64,000 nt of DNA from JAXMDC01 sp046349035 (GCA_046349035.1 JAXMDC010000003.1:62001-126000); one strand, 5' to 3'; positions 28,084-36,909 are shown, counted from the first letter of the stretch. Notes: generated by a model from the letters alone, not told the origin. Program-made: numbers and translations.

Positions 28084-29216
28084 ATGCCGCCGATCACCTC
28101 AATCGCCGACCTTCGCGCCCTCGCCCGCCGCAAAGTGCCGCGGGCGTTCTTCGACTATGCCGACGCCGGCTCCTACAACGAGGAGACGCTGAGAGCGAAC
28201 CGCGACGACCTGATGAAGGTCAAGCTCCGCCAGCGCGTTCTCGTCGACATGTCGAAGCGCGACCTTGCCACCACCATCGTCGGCAAGCCCGTGCCGCTGC
28301 CGCTGGGGCTGGGTCCGGTGGCGCTCTCCGGCATGATGCACCGCGACGGCGAGATTCTCGCCTGCCGCGCGGCGGTGAAGGCCGGCCTCCCGTACACGCT
28401 CTCGACCATGTCGATCTGCTCGATCGAGGACGTCGCCGAGGCGGTCGGCCAGCCGTTCTGGTTCCAGCTCTATGTGATGAAGGACCGCGGCTTCGTGCGC
28501 TCGCTGATCGAGCGGGCCAAGGCCGCCAAGTGCAGCGCCCTCGTCCTCACCGTCGACCTCCAGGTGCTCGGGCAGCGCCATGTCGACGTCAAGAACGGCC
28601 TCTCGGTGCCGCCGGTCATCCGGCCGCACACGCTGCTGGAGATGATCGGCAAGCCGTTCTGGTCGCTGTCGATGCTGGGGTCGAAGCGCAAGACCTTCGG
28701 CAATCTCGCCGGCCATGTGAAGGGCATGGAGGGGGTGCGCTCGCTGGCGCACTGGACGGCGACGCAGTTCGACCAGGCGCTTTCCTGGAAGGACGTCGAG
28801 TGGGTGAAGAGCGTCTGCGGCGGGCGCTGATCATCAAGGCGTCCTCGATGTCGAGGACGCCAAGCTCGCCGCCAAGAGCGGCGCGGCGGCGATTGTCGTC
28901 TCCAACCACGGCGGCCGCCAGCTCGACGGTGCGCCATCCTCGATCTCGGTGCTGCCGAAAATCGCCGACGCGCTCGGCAGCGAGGTCGAGCTGCTGTTCG
29001 ACGGCGGCATCCACCCCGGCTCGGATATCGTCCGCGCCCTCGCCTCCGGTGCCCGCGCCTGCCTGATCGGCCGCGCCTATGCCTACGGGCTCGGCGCCGG
29101 CGGCGGCAGGCGTTGCCAAGGCGATCGAGATCCTCGGCAAGGAACTCGACGTGACGATGGCCCTCGCCGGCCTCGAGAGCGTCCGCAAGATCGGCCGCGC
29201 GGCGCTGGCGGACTGA
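28084..29216 (+). pseudogene. lldD: L-lactate dehydrogenase-like FMN enzyme with three apparent frameshifts
   Basis: The N-terminal 248 codons read as an FMN-dependent 2-hydroxy-acid dehydrogenase ('FFDYADAGSYNEETLRAN', 'PYTLSTMSICSIEDVAEAVG', 'FWFQLYVMKDRGF') up to a stop at 28830. The rest of the enzyme continues in two other frames: 'LIIK' at 28827, then 'GVLDVEDAKLAA' from about 28838, 'VVSNHGGRQLDGAPSS' with the catalytic His, 'LLFDGGIHPGSDIV', and finally 'AGVAKAIEILGKELD' from 29106 to a stop at 29214-29216. Restoring one base near 28825, one near 28838 and two (or removing one) near 29105 would rebuild the usual about 380 residues. All three sites are in G/C-rich runs, so assembly error is as likely as decay. 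Confidence 0.8.
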
Positions 29217-29228
29217 GGTAGGTCGGCG

Positions 29229-29951
29229 ATGATGCTCGGCGAGGCACGGACACCGCCGGGGATGCGCCTTTACGCGATCGGGGACGTGCACGGCTGCGAC
29301 GCACTCCTGGCGGCGATGCACGAGCGCATCGCCGAGGACCTCGCGGCCAACCCGCCGGCCGACCACCGGCTGATCCATATCGGCGACTATGTCGACCGGG
29401 GGCCGCACTCGGCGGCGGTGGTGGCACGGCTTGCCGCGCTCTCGGCGAGCGACCCGCGCGTCCTCTGCCTCCGCGGCAATCACGAGCAGATGATGCTCGA
29501 CTTCCTCGCCGACCCCGACGAGGCCGCGCCGCGCTTCCTCGCCAATGGCGGCAGGGAGACGCTTGCCTCCTACGGTGTTGCCTTCGTCCGCGATGCGGAG
29601 CGGCCCGGCTATGCGCACCTCGCCCATGCGCTTCGGGCGGTGCTGCCGGAGCGCGATCGCGTCTTCCTCGAAGGGCTTCCCCTCACCCACCGCTTCGGCG
29701 ACTTCCTGTTCGTCCATGCCGGCATCCGGCCGAGAGTCCCACTCGACGCGCAGCACCCGCACGACCTCATCTGGATCCGCCGCGAGTTCCTTGACGATGC
29801 CGGCGACCACGGCGTCGTGGTGGTGCACGGCCATACGCCGGTCGAGCGGGCCGAGCCGCGGCCCAACCGGATCGCCATCGACACCGGCGCGGTCTTCACC
29901 GGGCGGCTGACGTGCCTGGCTCTGGACGGGACGACTGGGCGGATTCTCTGA
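29229..29951 (+). CDS. Metallophosphoesterase, PPP-type serine/threonine phosphatase family
   Basis: A 240-residue cytoplasmic protein with all five metal-site motifs in order: 'GDVHG', 'GDYVDRGP', 'LRGNHE', a His in 'FLFVHAG' and 'VVVHGHTP'. This is the layout of bacterial PPP-like phosphatases (PrpA/ApaH-like). Substrates may be phosphoproteins or dinucleotide polyphosphates; sequence does not decide. It begins 13 bases after the lactate-dehydrogenase-like gene and may share its transcript. Starts at ATG 29229 or 29232. Confidence 0.9.
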   Translation: MMLGEARTPPGMRLYAIGDVHGCDALLAAMHERIAEDLAANPPADHRLIHIGDYVDRGPHSAAVVARLAALSASDPRVLCLRGNHEQMMLDFLADPDEAAPRFLANGGRETLASYGVAFVRDAERPGYAHLAHALRAVLPERDRVFLEGLPLTHRFGDFLFVHAGIRPRVPLDAQHPHDLIWIRREFLDDAGDHGVVVVHGHTPVERAEPRPNRIAIDTGAVFTGRLTCLALDGTTGRIL

Positions 29952-29959
29952 GCGGTCGC

Positions 29960-30469
29960 TCAGAGCAGGCGGCTGTCGTAGGCCCAGTGTAGCAACGCTT
30001 GGCGCTGGCGGCGGCGGCAGGTGAAGTCGCCGCGAGCGCAGTTCAGCTCGATCTGCCTGACATGACGGCGCATCATCCGCCAGCGCTTGATCTGCCGCGC
30101 ATCCTCTTCCGGCATGCGGCGGCCGCGGTAGTAGCGGCAGTACCATTGGAACCAGCCGCGCGGATCGTCAGCGTGAAGCCAGCCCTTGCGGCGCCATTCC
30201 GACAGCGTCTGGCTGGCATCGACGCCGAAGTAGTTGAGCGCGCAGTCGCGGCGCCCCCGCGCAAGCCTGGCATCGGCGAACCAGGCGGCGGGAAATTCGT
30301 CGCGCGTATCGGTCATGTACTTGCCGCAGAAAACGCCGAGAGCCAGCATCTCGGCAGGCGTCAGCTGCGGCCGGAATGCCGGGTCGAAGTTACGCCCCTC
30401 CGGCTCGGTCAGGGCGTAGCGGTAACCCGACTGCATAAGGTCGTGGACGATGACGGTATCGCCGATCAC
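29960..30469 (-). CDS. Conserved protein of unknown function, Trp/Arg-rich
   Basis: About 169 residues from GTG 30469. The sequence has 'EGRNFDPAFRPQLTPAEMLA', 'LGVFCGKYMTDTRDEFPAAW' and 'GWFQWYCRYYRGRRMPEEDA', and a basic C-terminus ('FTCRRRQRQALLHWAYDSR'). I believe near-identical proteins occur in many alphaproteobacteria and fungi as unnamed conserved proteins, but I cannot name a family. The Cys and Arg density suggests a compact soluble protein. The start is uncertain: GTG 30469 and ATG 30436 are both possible, and the frame runs on upstream into the DUF378 gene. Confidence 0.65.
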   Translation of the reverse strand: MIGDTVIVHDLMQSGYRYALTEPEGRNFDPAFRPQLTPAEMLALGVFCGKYMTDTRDEFPAAWFADARLARGRRDCALNYFGVDASQTLSEWRRKGWLHADDPRGWFQWYCRYYRGRRMPEEDARQIKRWRMMRRHVRQIELNCARGDFTCRRRQRQALLHWAYDSRLL

Positions 30470-30537
30470 CTCGGGTGCGCCCGCAGAAGGCGCGTTGGGC
30501 GGGCGGCGCCAAAGCGCCACCCACCCGCACGCGAAGC

Positions 30538-30762
30538 CTAGTTCCGGCGGATCGCCGTCGGCTCGTCGGAGGCCAAGCTGCCAGAGAGCGGGACGAGCTG
30601 CCAAAGCGCCGACAGGCCGACCAGCGTGTAGACAATGCGCGCGAGCGCCGATCCGGCACCGAAGAGCGCGGCTACGAGGTCGAAGTCGAGCAGGCCGACG
30701 AGACCCCAATTGAGGCCGCCGATGATCAGCAGGGCGAGGGTGATGATGTTGATCGCTTTCAT
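30538..30762 (-). CDS. DUF378-family small membrane protein
   Basis: A 74-residue protein with the DUF378 core 'IINIITLALLIIGGLNWGLV' (first residues vary) and 'ALARIVYTLVGLSALWQL', two membrane segments. Family members are found across bacteria (B. subtilis YuzA) with no known function. Encoded upstream of, and in the same direction as, the unknown gene ending at 29960. Confidence 0.88.
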   Translation of the reverse strand: MKAINIITLALLIIGGLNWGLVGLLDFDLVAALFGAGSALARIVYTLVGLSALWQLVPLSGSLASDEPTAIRRN

Positions 30763-31074
30763 GTGTCTGGGTCCATCCGTTTAGCGGGCACGAAGCGGGC
30801 TCTGCCGGCGCTGCCCCCGTTTGCCGATTGAGATCGCATCGGGTTGCACAACTATCGTCGCGAGCCGGCGTTGCATCGTCCTTCCTAACATTTTGATTTC
30901 CTTCGCCTTCTTCTCATGCCGGGACCGGCTCGACTGCCGCGCTCAGCGCTCGCTTGATTTCATACTAGGATTTTTTGTTTTACTGTCACGACATTTTCGC
31001 TAAAGGAATGTCGATTGTCGCCTCGATAGAAATGCCCCTTCACTCTTCAACGTGCGAGAAAAGGAAAGGTGCCG
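30763..31074. promoter_or_regulatory. Lower-GC divergent regulatory gap with a palindrome
   Basis: This 312-base gap separates the DUF378 gene from the XRE-cupin regulator and is the most AT-rich region of its neighbourhood (for instance 'ggattttttgttttactg'). A perfect inverted repeat CGACATT - 11 bases - AATGTCG lies at 30989-31013, about 60 bases before the regulator's start codon. It is a good candidate for its operator. Confidence 0.55.
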
Positions 31075-31656
31075 ATGTTGTCCGAGACGCTCCAGAGCGG
31101 GCTGGAACGCTATCGCATCGGCGCGAAGGTGAAGGCCCTGCGGACGGCCAAGGAGCTGGGGCTGGTCCAGCTCGGCGAGCACACCGGCCTGTCGCCGGCC
31201 ATGCTGTCGAAAATCGAGCGCGGCCAGCTTTTCCCGACGCTGCCGACGCTCTTGCGAATCGCCATGGTGTTCGGCGTCGGCCTCGACCATTTCTTCCTTG
31301 AAGAAGAGCGGAGCCTTCTTGCGGTCATTCGCAAGGGGGAGCGCATCCGCCTGCCGGACCAGCCCGGCGACGCGGCGCCGGCGTACGTCTTCGAGAGCCT
31401 CGACTTCCCGGTCACCGACCGGAAGATGGATGCCTACCTCGCCGAATTTCCGGCGGGCGCCAAAGCCTCGCAGCCGCATCGCCATCAGGGCGCGGAGTTC
31501 ATCTACACCCTTAGCGGGCGGCTCGCTCTGGCAATCGACGGGCGGGAGACCGTGCTAGAGGCCGGCGACACGGCCTACTTCGACCCCGACCGCCCGCACA
31601 GCTACCGCAGCGCCGGCAACGCCGCCTGCGCCGCCCTGGTGGTGGTGGCAGCCTGA
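31075..31656 (+). CDS. XRE-family regulator with C-terminal cupin
   Basis: A 193-residue protein: an HTH_XRE domain at about 12-70 ('VKALRTAKELGLVQLGEHTG', 'SPAMLSKIERGQLFPTLPTL') joined to a small-molecule cupin at about 115-190 ('PHRHQGAEFIYTLSGRLAL', 'LEAGDTAYFDPDRPHSYR'). The two metal-ligand motifs of the cupin are intact. This architecture is common in regulators of amine, amino-acid or sulfur catabolism. ATG 31075 is preferred over the in-frame GTG 31069 because of the aaggaaag ribosome site. Probably autoregulated through the palindrome at 30989-31013. Confidence 0.9.
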   Translation: MLSETLQSGLERYRIGAKVKALRTAKELGLVQLGEHTGLSPAMLSKIERGQLFPTLPTLLRIAMVFGVGLDHFFLEEERSLLAVIRKGERIRLPDQPGDAAPAYVFESLDFPVTDRKMDAYLAEFPAGAKASQPHRHQGAEFIYTLSGRLALAIDGRETVLEAGDTAYFDPDRPHSYRSAGNAACAALVVVAA

Positions 31657-31674
31657 CAGTCGCTAGGTCGCGAG

Positions 31675-31721
31675 CAAAAGAAAACGGGGACGGCGCACTG
31701 GAGGAGGAGGCGCCGTCCCCG
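31675..31721 (-). terminator. Rho-independent terminator of the peroxiredoxin gene
   Basis: A 12-bp perfect stem (31685-31696 with 31710-31721, 'cggggacggcgc') and a 13-base loop; on the minus strand it is followed by ttttcttttg. It sits between the convergent peroxiredoxin and XRE-cupin genes and may act on both strands. Confidence 0.85.
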
Positions 31722-31741
31722 ATCCGGGAGTCCGCCGGGGG

Positions 31742-32401
31742 TTAGCCCTTCGGCTCCGGAACTATGCGGATGTAGGGCTTGGGTGCCCGCCACCCGGCTG
31801 GATAGATCTTCTTGGCCTCGTCGTCGCTCACCGAGCCGGCGATGATGACGTCCTCGCCGTGACGCCAGTTTACAGGGGTAGACACCCGGTGCTTGGCCGT
31901 CAACTGCAGCGAATCGACCACTCGCAAGACCTCGTCGAAATTGCGGCCAGTGGTCATCGGATAGGCGATGAGCAGCTTAACCTTCTTGTCCGGGCCGATG
32001 ACGTAAACGTTGCGGACGGTCTGATTGTCGGCGGCGGTGCGCCCTTCCGACGAGTTGCCGGCGGCGGCGGGCAGCATGCCGTAGAGCTTGGAGACCTTGA
32101 GGTCGGTGTCGGCGATCATCGGGAAATTGGGCGTCGATCCCGTCACTTCGGCGATGTCCTTGACCCAGCCGGCGTGGCGGTCGACGGGATCGACGGAGAG
32201 GCCGATGATCTTAACGTTGCGCTTGTCGAAATCGGGCTTCAGCTTGGCCATGTAACCGAGTTCGGTGGTGCAGACCGGCGTGAAGTCCTTGGGGTGCGAG
32301 AACAGAATGCCCCAGGAGTTGCCGAGCCACTCGTGGAACTTGATGCGGCCCTGCGTCGTCTCCGCCTCGAAGTCCGGCGCGATGTCGCCCAAAGCAAGCA
32401 T
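31742..32401 (-). CDS. 1-Cys peroxiredoxin (Prx6 type)
   Basis: A 219-residue AhpC/TSA-family protein of the 1-Cys Prx6 group. The peroxidatic cysteine is Cys44 in 'HPKDFTPVCTTELG'; the long C-terminal domain ('AYPMTTGRNFDEVLRVVDSL' to 'YIRIVPEP') is the Prx6 dimerisation extension. It reduces hydrogen peroxide and organic hydroperoxides. ATG 32401 has an excellent Shine-Dalgarno (aaggaggt). The LysR regulator gene lies 108 bases upstream on the same strand. Confidence 0.95.
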   Translation of the reverse strand: MLALGDIAPDFEAETTQGRIKFHEWLGNSWGILFSHPKDFTPVCTTELGYMAKLKPDFDKRNVKIIGLSVDPVDRHAGWVKDIAEVTGSTPNFPMIADTDLKVSKLYGMLPAAAGNSSEGRTAADNQTVRNVYVIGPDKKVKLLIAYPMTTGRNFDEVLRVVDSLQLTAKHRVSTPVNWRHGEDVIIAGSVSDDEAKKIYPAGWRAPKPYIRIVPEPKG

Positions 32402-32509
32402 TTCCAACCTCCTTACGCGTTGTCCCCCGATCGTTCGGGGGCAATATCGTGACGCCGGCTTCAGGCGGCAAGGACGCGGGTTTCCGCGACGCTGCGCCGG
32501 CGCGCAAAT

Positions 32510-33391
32510 CTATTCCGCCGCCGCCCGCACCGTCAGGTTATCGAGCGAGGAGACGATGTGCTCGGCGAGCGCCTCGACCGGCGCGGTCGGCAGCCGTACC
32601 GCCGACTGGATCATGCCGAGGTCGCAAGGCGGCAGGCGCGGAAAGCCGTCGGCATCGCCGAGGACGCGCATCCCGGCGCGGAGCGCCGATTCCGGGCAGA
32701 TCGACACGGCCAGGCCGGCCAGCACCGCCGCGGCGGTCGCGGTGGCGCTGACGCTGGAATAGAGGACGCGCGAGCGCTTGCCGGCACCGGCGAGCGCATT
32801 CATGGCAATCTGCCGCCATTCGCAGGTCGGCTTGCCGAGGGCGAGCGGCAAGGGATCGTCGTGCTCGATGGCATGATGCGCCGAGGCGACCCAATAGAGC
32901 GGCTCCTGGCGGATGCGGCCGCGTCGCGATTCGTCGCTCCTGAAGGTGACGATGGCGAGGTCGAGACTGCCCTCGCGGATGGCCTCCTTGAGGATCGGCG
33001 AGGGCTGGCAATCCACCGTCACCTCGACGCGCGGATTGGAGCGGGCGAAGCGGGCGAGAATCTCGGGCAGGAAGCGGTCGGCGTAGTCGTCGGGCGTGCC
33101 GAGGCGGACGCAGCCGGAGAGTTCCGAGTCGGAGAAGCTCGCCAGCGTCTCATCGCTGAGGCGGAGCATCCGCCGCGCGTAGGCGAGGAGCCGCTCGCCG
33201 TCGCCGGTCAGCCGCGACTGGCGGCCGTCGCGCTCGAAAATCGTCTTGCCGACGCGCTCTTCCAGGCGCCGCATCTGCATCGATACCGCCGACTGCGTCT
33301 TGTTCACCCGCTCGGCGGCCTTGGTGAAGCTGCCGGTCTCGGCAATCGCCGCAAAAGTGCGAAGCTGATCGAGGTCGAGCACGCCGGTCAC
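32510..33391 (-). CDS. LysR-family transcriptional regulator
   Basis: A 293-residue LTTR with the N-terminal winged HTH ('LDLDQLRTFAAIAETGSFTK', 'AAERVNKTQSAVSMQMRRLE') and a periplasmic-binding-type effector domain ('CVRLGTPDDYADRFLPEIL', 'LDLAIVTFR'). GTG 33391 is the start used; gggag lies about 10 bases upstream. It is encoded directly before the 1-Cys peroxiredoxin and divergently from the DUF1127 gene, either of which could be its target. Its effector domain lacks the paired cysteines that would make it a redox sensor like OxyR, so the inducer is unknown. Confidence 0.9.
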   Translation of the reverse strand: MTGVLDLDQLRTFAAIAETGSFTKAAERVNKTQSAVSMQMRRLEERVGKTIFERDGRQSRLTGDGERLLAYARRMLRLSDETLASFSDSELSGCVRLGTPDDYADRFLPEILARFARSNPRVEVTVDCQPSPILKEAIREGSLDLAIVTFRSDESRRGRIRQEPLYWVASAHHAIEHDDPLPLALGKPTCEWRQIAMNALAGAGKRSRVLYSSVSATATAAAVLAGLAVSICPESALRAGMRVLGDADGFPRLPPCDLGMIQSAVRLPTAPVEALAEHIVSSLDNLTVRAAAE

Positions 33392-33689
33392 TGGTCTTCT
33401 CTCCCCTCGTGCCTGTCGGCCTCGCGCATGTCAGCCATGCCGCCGCATTTCGTTCATCCAGGCTTCATCGAGCGCGGCGCAAAACGGGTGGCAGACGCCG
33501 GGAAACGGCAGCAATCTGCCGCTGAACCGCCCGGTCGGCGATTCAACCTTTGGGCGCGGCCAAGCCATCAACGTTTCCGATGGTGAGGATTACAATTATT
33601 CGTTGGATTGATCAATCGAGATGAGGCAACACGTCGCGGTCCGCCGCGGCACCTCCCGGCCCCGGCGCCAGCAGAAAGAGGAGATTCCC
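33392..33689. promoter_or_regulatory. Divergent lysR / DUF1127 region with palindrome GATTGATCAATC
   Basis: This 298-base gap holds a perfect 12-base palindrome (33606-33617) in a lower-GC patch ('attattcgttggattgat'), about 75 bases before the DUF1127 start. It could be bound by the LysR product or by another dimeric regulator; LysR sites usually contain T-N11-A, which this short palindrome alone does not supply. Confidence 0.45.
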
Positions 33690-34094
33690 ATGTCCGTCAT
33701 CGCGGGGAGAAGCGCATTTCCGTTACCGGCCAAGCCCGTTTCGTCCGTTCCCGGCACGAAACACACCTCGCCGTGGCGGACGCTCATCGACCGCGTTGGC
33801 GCGTTCTTCGCCGCCTTCCGCCGGCGCCGCGAAGTAATGAGCCTGCTCGACATGGACGACCGGATGCTCCGCGACATCGGCCTGATGCGGACCGACGTGA
33901 CGTCGGCGCTCTCCGGCCCGCCGCTCGCCGATCCCTCGCCGCAGCTTGTCGCCCTCGCCACTGAGCGTCGCTTCGCCGAGCGGGCCGAGATGGTGCCGTG
34001 CCGGGTCGGCGACACGACCGTGGTCGAACTCGCCGCCTGGCCACACCGGCGTTTCACCGCCGCCACGGCGATGGACATCAGCAACGTCGCGTAG
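33690..34094 (+). CDS. DUF1127-domain protein
   Basis: A 134-residue protein containing the 40-residue DUF1127 motif at about 45-75 ('RREVMSLLDMDDRMLRDIGL'), preceded by a basic stretch and followed by a longer than usual tail of about 55 residues. Short DUF1127 proteins in rhizobia and Agrobacterium affect phosphate and carbon metabolism and bind RNA; the role of this longer version is unknown. Clear Shine-Dalgarno 'agaggag' before ATG 33690, and a strong terminator follows. Confidence 0.85.
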   Translation: MSVIAGRSAFPLPAKPVSSVPGTKHTSPWRTLIDRVGAFFAAFRRRREVMSLLDMDDRMLRDIGLMRTDVTSALSGPPLADPSPQLVALATERRFAERAEMVPCRVGDTTVVELAAWPHRRFTAATAMDISNVA

Positions 34095-34148
34095 GCGTCC
34101 CCCCCCCCGCCTACCCCTCGCCCCGGCCTTCGCGCGCCGGAGCGAAAC

Positions 34149-34184
34149 AAGTCCCCGGACGCCCCGTCCGGGGACTTTTGTTTT
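34149..34184 (+). terminator. Rho-independent terminator of the DUF1127 gene
   Basis: Perfect 12-bp stem aagtccccggac / gtccggggactt with a gcccc loop followed by ttgtttt. Confidence 0.93.
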
Positions 34185-34196
34185 GGGGGGGCGGAT

Positions 34197-34377
34197 GGTT
34201 CCTCCCCCGCCCTTGCGGGGACGGGACCGCCGATGGCGGTGGTGGGGGCGGTCGCTGGGAACCGTCTTCAGCGGGGTCGAGCGCGCCCCGTCGGTGGCAG
34301 AGCGGAACGGCGGCGCGGCACCCGCCCCCTCCGCCGCTTCGCGGTCCCCCTCCCCGCTCCGCGGGTGAGGAACCGGG
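34197..34377. repeat. Inverted pair of family A palindromic repeats
   Basis: Left element 34197-34251 and inverted right element 34323-34377, separated by about 70 bases. The right element ends 5 bases before the stop codon of the convergently oriented CDF gene. Confidence 0.88.
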
Positions 34378-34382
34378 CGCCA

Positions 34383-35270
34383 TCAAACCACAGGAATGCC
34401 AGTGGCCTTGGCCTTCTCCTCCGGCTCGACGTGGATCGAGACGTTGAGGCCGGGATGGTCGGCTTTCAGCGCCGCTTCGATCTCGTCGCAGATCGTGTGC
34501 GCCTCGGCGACGCTCATCGTCCCCGGCACGACGAGGTGGAAATCGAGGAAGCTGACGCGGCCGGCGTGGCGGGTGCGGAGGTCGTGCGCCTCGAGCGCGC
34601 CCTTGGCGGTGGCGGCGATGGTGGCGCGAATGCGCTCCAGCATCTCCGGCGCGACCGCTTCGTCCATGAGGCCGCCGACCGAGGCACGCATGACGTGCCA
34701 GCCCGACCAGAGGACATAAAGGCCGACGAGCACGGCGAGCAGCGGATCGAGGACGGCAAAGCCGGTGAAGAAGACCAGGGCGACGCCGGCGAGGACGCCG
34801 ATCGAGGTGACGACATCGACGAAGAGGTGGCGGCCGTCGGCGATCAGCGCCGGCGAGGTGTGGCGGCGGCCGCTCTCGATGAGGACGAAGGCCCAGCCGG
34901 CATTGATGAGCGTGGCGAGGAAGTTGGCGCCGAGGCCGACGCGGTCGGGTTCGGGCGCGGTCGCGCCGGTGAAGCCGAGCCAGGCCTGGCGGAAGATCAA
35001 GAGCGCGGCGACGACGATCAGCACGCCCTCTATGACCGCCGAGAAATACTCCGCCTTCTGGTGGCCGAAGGGGTGGTCTGCGTCGGCCGGGCGGGCCGAG
35101 ACCTTGATCGCGACATAGGCCACCAGCGGGGCGGCGACGTTGATGATGCTCTCGATGGCATCGGAATAGAGCGCCACCGAGCCGGTGACGCGGTAGGCGA
35201 AGAGCTTCAGCGCCAGCACCACCAGGCCGACGATGGCGCTGCCGAGAGCGAGACGAGCCGGCTGGTCCAT
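34383..35270 (-). CDS. Cation diffusion facilitator (CDF) family transporter
   Basis: A 295-residue CDF protein: six membrane segments and a C-terminal ferredoxin-like cytoplasmic domain. The family motifs 'YSDAIESIINVAAPLVAY' in segment 2, 'DHPFGHQKAEYFSAVIEG' after it and 'DGRHLFVDVVTSIGVL' in segment 5 hold the metal-site Asp and His positions. The usual His-x-x-x-Asp pattern reads Ser-Asp in segment 2, so metal preference may lean to Fe/Mn/Zn of the FieF group; I cannot settle it. It overlaps the xseA stop by one base. Confidence 0.9.
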   Translation of the reverse strand: MDQPARLALGSAIVGLVVLALKLFAYRVTGSVALYSDAIESIINVAAPLVAYVAIKVSARPADADHPFGHQKAEYFSAVIEGVLIVVAALLIFRQAWLGFTGATAPEPDRVGLGANFLATLINAGWAFVLIESGRRHTSPALIADGRHLFVDVVTSIGVLAGVALVFFTGFAVLDPLLAVLVGLYVLWSGWHVMRASVGGLMDEAVAPEMLERIRATIAATAKGALEAHDLRTRHAGRVSFLDFHLVVPGTMSVAEAHTICDEIEAALKADHPGLNVSIHVEPEEKAKATGIPVV

Positions 35271-36835
35271 CAGAAGAGCTGCCCCTGGCCGCCGCCCTCG
35301 CCCGGCACGCGACGGCGGCGCGGACGCGGCTTCGGCGTCGCCGCCGACGACTGGGCGATGGCGGCGACGCGGCCGTCGGCGAATTCGATGTCGAGGGCCA
35401 TGCCGGAGCGGGCCTCGGCGGCGGAGCGGAGCGGCGTGCCGTCGGGGCCGCTGACCAGGGCATAGCCACGCGCAAGGACGTTTTCCTTGGAGAAGGAATA
35501 GGCGGCGAGGAGCTTCTCCAGCGACTCCAGGCGGTCCCAGGCCTTGTCGAGCGAGAGGTCGATGGCGCGGCGCATGCGGTCGCCGGTCTCGCCGACGCGG
35601 AGGCGCGCCTGGCGGGCGCGCTCGGCGATGGGTTCCAGCCGCAGCCGCCGCGTCTGCAGCGTCAGCGCGGCGCGTTTCCGCTCGGCGTGAGCGGCGAGCG
35701 CGGTGTCGAGGCGGCCCGAAGCAGCAGCGGCGCGCTCGCGCAGGCGCTCGACGCCGCGGCGGAGACTAGCAACGGAGAGGCCGGCCACCGCCCGCTGCAG
35801 CATGGCGCGATGGGCCAGCGTGTTGGCCTGGAGCGAGCGGCCGAGGCGGGCGGCCGCCTCGTCGAGCCGCCGGCGCGGAATGCCGAGGAGGTCGTCGGGC
35901 GAGGGCAGGAGCCGCGCCGCCGAGCGAAGGTCGCGGCGCCCGGCATCGAGGGTGCGGGCGATGCCGCCGGAGAGCCGCCGCGCCGCGCCGTCGAGATTGG
36001 CGAGGAGTTCGGAGCGGACCGGCACCGCGAGTTCAGCCGCCGCCGTCGGAGTCGGGGCGCGGAGGTCGGCGACATGGTCGAGCAGCGTCCAGTCGGTCTC
36101 GTGGCCGATGGCGGAGATGAGCGGGATGCGGGAGGCGGCAGCGGCGCGCACCACCACCTCCTCGTTGAAGGCCCAGAGGTCTTCCAGGCTCCCGCCGCCG
36201 CGGGCGACGATCAGCACCTCCGGCCGGGGCAGCGCCTTGCTGCCGGTCAGCGCGTTGAAGCCGGCGATCGCCACCGCCACCTCGGCCGCCGCCGTCTCGC
36301 CCTGCACCCGCACCGGCCAGAGGAGGACATGCACCGGGAAGCGGTCGCGAAGGCGATGCAGGATGTCGCGGATGACCGCGCCGGTCGGCGAGGTGACAAC
36401 GCCGATGACGCGCGGCGCATAGGGCAGCTTCTTCTTCCGCGCCGCGTCGAAGAGGCCCTCGGCGGCGAGCTTCTTCCGCCGCTCTTCCAGGAGCGCCATC
36501 AGCGCGCCGATGCCGGCCGGCTCCAGCGTGTCGATGACGATTTGATACTTGGAGGTGCCGGGGAAGGTGGTGAGGCGGCCGGTGGCGACCACCTCCAACC
36601 CCTCCTGCGGCTTGAAGCGGAGGTTGTTGAAGCTCTGCCGCCAGATCACCGCTTCCAGGCGCGCCTTCTCGTCCTTCAGCGCGAAATAGGCGTGGCCGGA
36701 GGAGTGCGGCCCCTTAAAGCCGGAAATCTCGCCGCGGACGCGCACATAGCCGAACGTGTCCTCGACGGTGCGTTTGACCGCACTGGCAATCTCGGAAACG
36801 GTATACTCGGCGATATTGCTGGCAGATTCGTTCAA
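35270..36835 (-). CDS. xseA: Exodeoxyribonuclease VII large subunit
   Basis: A 521-residue XseA. The N-terminal OB-fold ('YTVSEIASAVKRTVEDTFGY', 'VRGEISGFKGPHSSGHAYF') is followed by the catalytic region ('GVVTSPTGAVIRDILHRL', 'VLIVARGGGSLEDLWAFNEE', 'SAIGHETDWTLLDHVADLRA') and a long Arg/Ala-rich coiled coil. With XseB it degrades single-stranded DNA in both directions. xseB is not in the window. The gene diverges from rsmE with 74 bases between them. Confidence 0.96.
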   Translation of the reverse strand: MNESASNIAEYTVSEIASAVKRTVEDTFGYVRVRGEISGFKGPHSSGHAYFALKDEKARLEAVIWRQSFNNLRFKPQEGLEVVATGRLTTFPGTSKYQIVIDTLEPAGIGALMALLEERRKKLAAEGLFDAARKKKLPYAPRVIGVVTSPTGAVIRDILHRLRDRFPVHVLLWPVRVQGETAAAEVAVAIAGFNALTGSKALPRPEVLIVARGGGSLEDLWAFNEEVVVRAAAASRIPLISAIGHETDWTLLDHVADLRAPTPTAAAELAVPVRSELLANLDGAARRLSGGIARTLDAGRRDLRSAARLLPSPDDLLGIPRRRLDEAAARLGRSLQANTLAHRAMLQRAVAGLSVASLRRGVERLRERAAAASGRLDTALAAHAERKRAALTLQTRRLRLEPIAERARQARLRVGETGDRMRRAIDLSLDKAWDRLESLEKLLAAYSFSKENVLARGYALVSGPDGTPLRSAAEARSGMALDIEFADGRVAAIAQSSAATPKPRPRRRRVPGEGGGQGQLF

Positions 36836-36909
36836 GGCCTTGCTCCGCCGCGGAGGTGGCCTCGCGCACCGCTCAACGTCAAGTCCGGCCCCAATCCCCC
36901 TCGCCTCCG

